A stretch of 64,000 nt of DNA from contig OX467085.1 of the NCBI GenBank assembly GCA_950106755.1, forward strand, positions 1,860,001-1,924,000, written 5' to 3'. The position numbers were made by a program, and so were the translations under genes. Source of the DNA: Climacium dendroides (taxonomy: Eukaryota > Streptophyta > Bryopsida > Hypnales > Climaciaceae). The notes beneath the pieces are model-generated. The model did not search any database, was not told the DNA's origin, and saw only the letters and a list, made by a program, of their open reading frames with translations. Shown here piece after piece: positions 62,110-64,000 of this stretch (position 1 is its first letter; each line of letters begins with the position of its first letter).

Positions 62110-64000
62110 AAACATGACCGAAATTATAACACACAAGTTGCAAATCGTCGAAATAGTTAGGATTCATGGAAAAATGAGGTTTAAGAGAACCCTATTGCTT
62201 CCCAGTGTTTTTCAATTGAAATGGGTGTTGAAGATTGAGACTCTAAAAATCATGCTGTATTTAATAGATACCAAACCAATAAATTATAGGCTTCTGACGT
62301 GGAAGCATGTCCAAAATTATAACACACAAGTTGCAAATCGTCGAAATAGTTACGATTCATGGAAAAATGAAGTTTAAGAGATCCCTATTGCTTCCCCAGT
62401 CTTTTTCAATCGAAATGGGTGTTAAAAATAATCAGACTCTAAAAATCATGCTGTATTTAATAGAAACCAAACCAATAAATTATAGACTTTTGACGTGGAA
62501 GCATGTCCGAAATTATAACACACAAGTTGCAAATCGTCGAAATAGTTAGGATTCATGGAAAAATGAAGTTTAAGAGAACCCTATTGCTTCCCCACACTTT
62601 TTCAATCGAAATGGGTGTTAAAAAAATGAGACTCTAAAAATCATGCTGTATTTAATAGATACCAAACCAATAAATTATAGGCTTTTGACGTGGAAGCATG
62701 TCCGAAATTATAACACACAAGTTGCAAATCGTCGAAATAGTTAGGATTTATGGAAAAATGAAGTTTAAGAGATCCCTATTGCTTCCCCAGTCTTTTTCAA
62801 TCGAAATGGGTGTTAAAAATAATCAGACTCTAAAAATCATGCTGTATTTAATAGAAACCAAACCAATAAATTATAGACTTTTGACGTGGAAGCATGTCCG
62901 AAATTATAACACACAAGTTGCAAATCTTCGAAATAGTTAGGATTCATGGAAAAATGAAGTTTAAGAGAACCCTATTGCTTCCCCACACTTTTTCAATTGA
63001 AATGGGTGTTGAAAAATCAGACTCTAAAAATCATGTTGTATTTAATAGATACCAAACCAATAAATTATAGGCTTTTGACGTGGAAGCATGTCCGAAATTA
63101 TAACACACAAGTTGGAAAACTTCGAAATAGTTAGGATTCATGGAAAAATGAAGTTTAAGAGATCCCTATTGCTTCCCCAGTCTTTTTCAATCGAAATGGG
63201 TGTTAAAAATAATCAGACTCTAAAAATCATGCTGTATTTAATAGAAACCAAACCAATAAATTATAGGCTTTTGACGTGGAAGCATGTCCGAAATTATAAC
63301 ACACAAGTTGCAAATCTTCGAAATAGTTAGGATTCATGGAAAAATGAAGTTTAAGAGATCCCTATTGCTTCCCCAGTCTTTTTCAATCGAAATGGGTGTT
63401 AAAAATAATCAGACTCTAAAAGTCATGCTGTATTTAATAGAAACCAAACCAATAAATTATAGACTTTTGACGTGGAAGCATGTCCGAAATTATAACACAC
63501 AAGTTGCAAATCGTCGAAATAGTTAGGATTTATGGAAAAATGAAGTTTAAGAGATCCCTATTGCTTCCCCAGTCTTTTTCAATCGAAATGGGTGTTAAAA
63601 ATAATCAGACTCTAAAAATCATGCTGTATTTAATAGAAACCAAACCAATAAATTATAGGCTTTTGACGTGGAAGCATGTCCGAAATTATAACACACAAGT
63701 TGGAAATCTTCGAAATAGTTAGGATTCATGGAAAAATGAAGTTTAAGAGAACCCTATTGCTTCCCCAGTCTTTTTCAATCGAAATGGGTGTTAAAAATAA
63801 TCAGACTCTAAAAATCATGCTGTATTTAATAGAAACCAAACCAATAAATTATAGACTTTTGACGTGGAAGCATGTCCGAAATTATAACACACAAGTTGCA
63901 AATCGTCGAAATAGTTAGGATTCATGGAAAAATGAAGTTTAAGGGAACCCTATTGCTTCCCCACACTTTTTCAATCGAAATGGGTGTTAAAAATAATCAG
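62110..64000 (+). repeat. Right end of the array, 196-bp dominated
   Basis: Starts with the 193-bp unit and partner segment of 56,675-57,440. It then has a 195-bp, 196-bp and 194-bp unit, followed by 196-bp steps from 63,088 to 63,872. GTTGGAAAACTTCG (about 63,114) and GTTGAAAAATCAG (about 63,009) are private. The array continues past the window end with no change of character. Confidence 0.88.
62114..62306 (+). repeat. 193-bp monomer variant, copy 3
   Basis: This is the same unit as 56,838-57,030, including the ATGACCG, AATGAGG and CCCAGTG markers and the GTTACGATTC that follows. It lies 5,276 bp (27 monomers) downstream. Confidence 0.88.

Larger units (their letters stand above)
1..64000 (+). 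repeat. Satellite DNA array, ~195-bp monomer, about 328 copies
   Basis: Every part of the window is made of the same unit of about 194-196 bp, arranged head to tail. In the phase used here each unit begins with ATAGATACC or ATAGAAACC. It then runs through CCAATAAATTATAGG, TTTTGACGTGGAAGC, CATAACACACAAGTTG, TTCGAAATAGTTAGG, GGAAAAATGAAGTTTAAG, CTATTGCTTCCCC and TTTTTCAAT(C/T)GAAATGGG, followed by a variable A-rich segment and CTAAAAATCATG. No unit is inverted and no foreign sequence interrupts the array. A pure array of this size is characteristic of eukaryotic constitutive heterochromatin, often centromeric. That location is an inference, and I do not recognise the family. Confidence 0.98.

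Noticed and set aside
1..64000. CRISPR array (regular repeats)
   Set aside because: There are no unique spacers. The whole ~195-bp unit is conserved, so this is satellite DNA.
1..64000. Transposable element, rRNA/tRNA genes, telomere repeats
   Set aside because: No terminal repeats, coding domains, tRNA-like folds or short telomeric motifs were seen in the window, and every stretch aligns to the monomer.
1..64000. Assignment to a named satellite family or species
   Set aside because: The monomer does not match any satellite consensus I can recall with confidence. Length and AT content alone fit many plants and animals.

Overview
The whole 64 kb window is one uninterrupted tandem array of a single satellite DNA. 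I see no gene, RNA gene, transposon, CRISPR array or unique sequence. The monomer is about 194-196 bp, roughly 34% G+C by hand count of one unit. It is repeated about 328 times, always head to tail and always in the same orientation. A unit this long, close to a nucleosome repeat length, in a pure multi-tens-of-kb array is typical of eukaryotic centromeric or pericentromeric heterochromatin (plant, insect or vertebrate). I do not recognise the monomer as a named family, so neither the species nor the chromosome site can be given from the sequence alone.

Monomers fall into length classes set mainly by one A-rich indel hotspot about 35 bp before the end of the unit as I phase it. There is a 194-bp class (GTTGAAGAATGAGACTC), a 195-bp class (GTTAAAAAAATCAGACTC) and a 196-bp class (GTTAAAAATAATCAGACTC), plus rare 192-, 193- and 199-bp units. 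The classes are not evenly mixed. From 1 to about 22 kb the array is 194/195-bp units. From 22 to 47 kb it is a mosaic with several private sub-families. From about 47.8 kb to the end it is dominated by a 196-bp family with linked markers (AGATCCC and CCCCAGTC).

Superimposed on this are many nested duplications of whole numbers of monomers. They include a 971-bp 5-mer (2.5-4.4 kb), a 4.16/4.93-kb duplicated block (4.2-8.4 and 9.5-14.4 kb), a 2,720-bp 14-mer (16.7-22.1 kb), a 1,363-bp 7-mer (22.7-25.4 kb) and a 1,749-bp 9-mer (27.1-30.7 kb). Further right are 776/777-bp 4-mers, a 1,559-bp 8-mer (44.7-47.4 kb), a 586-bp trimer higher-order repeat (49.0-56.1 kb), a run of eight consecutive 196-bp units (57.4-59.0 kb) and a ~974-bp 5-mer (60.2-62.1 kb). 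Related blocks differ by gain or loss of exactly 388 bp (two monomers) in at least three places. This is the footprint expected from unequal exchange and gene conversion.

Open reading frames of about 80 codons recur only where a 196-, 199- or 193-bp unit moves the reading frame past the stop codon present in the other classes. They are by-products of repeat length and are not annotated as genes. Motifs repeated in each monomer that may matter are a CENP-B-box-like 17-mer (7 of 9 core bases), a TGACGTGG bZIP/UPRE-type octamer, a 12-bp palindrome in many units, and a forward-strand CCAAT/AATAAA pair. All block boundaries were read by eye from shared variants and should be taken as accurate to a few bases or tens of bases.
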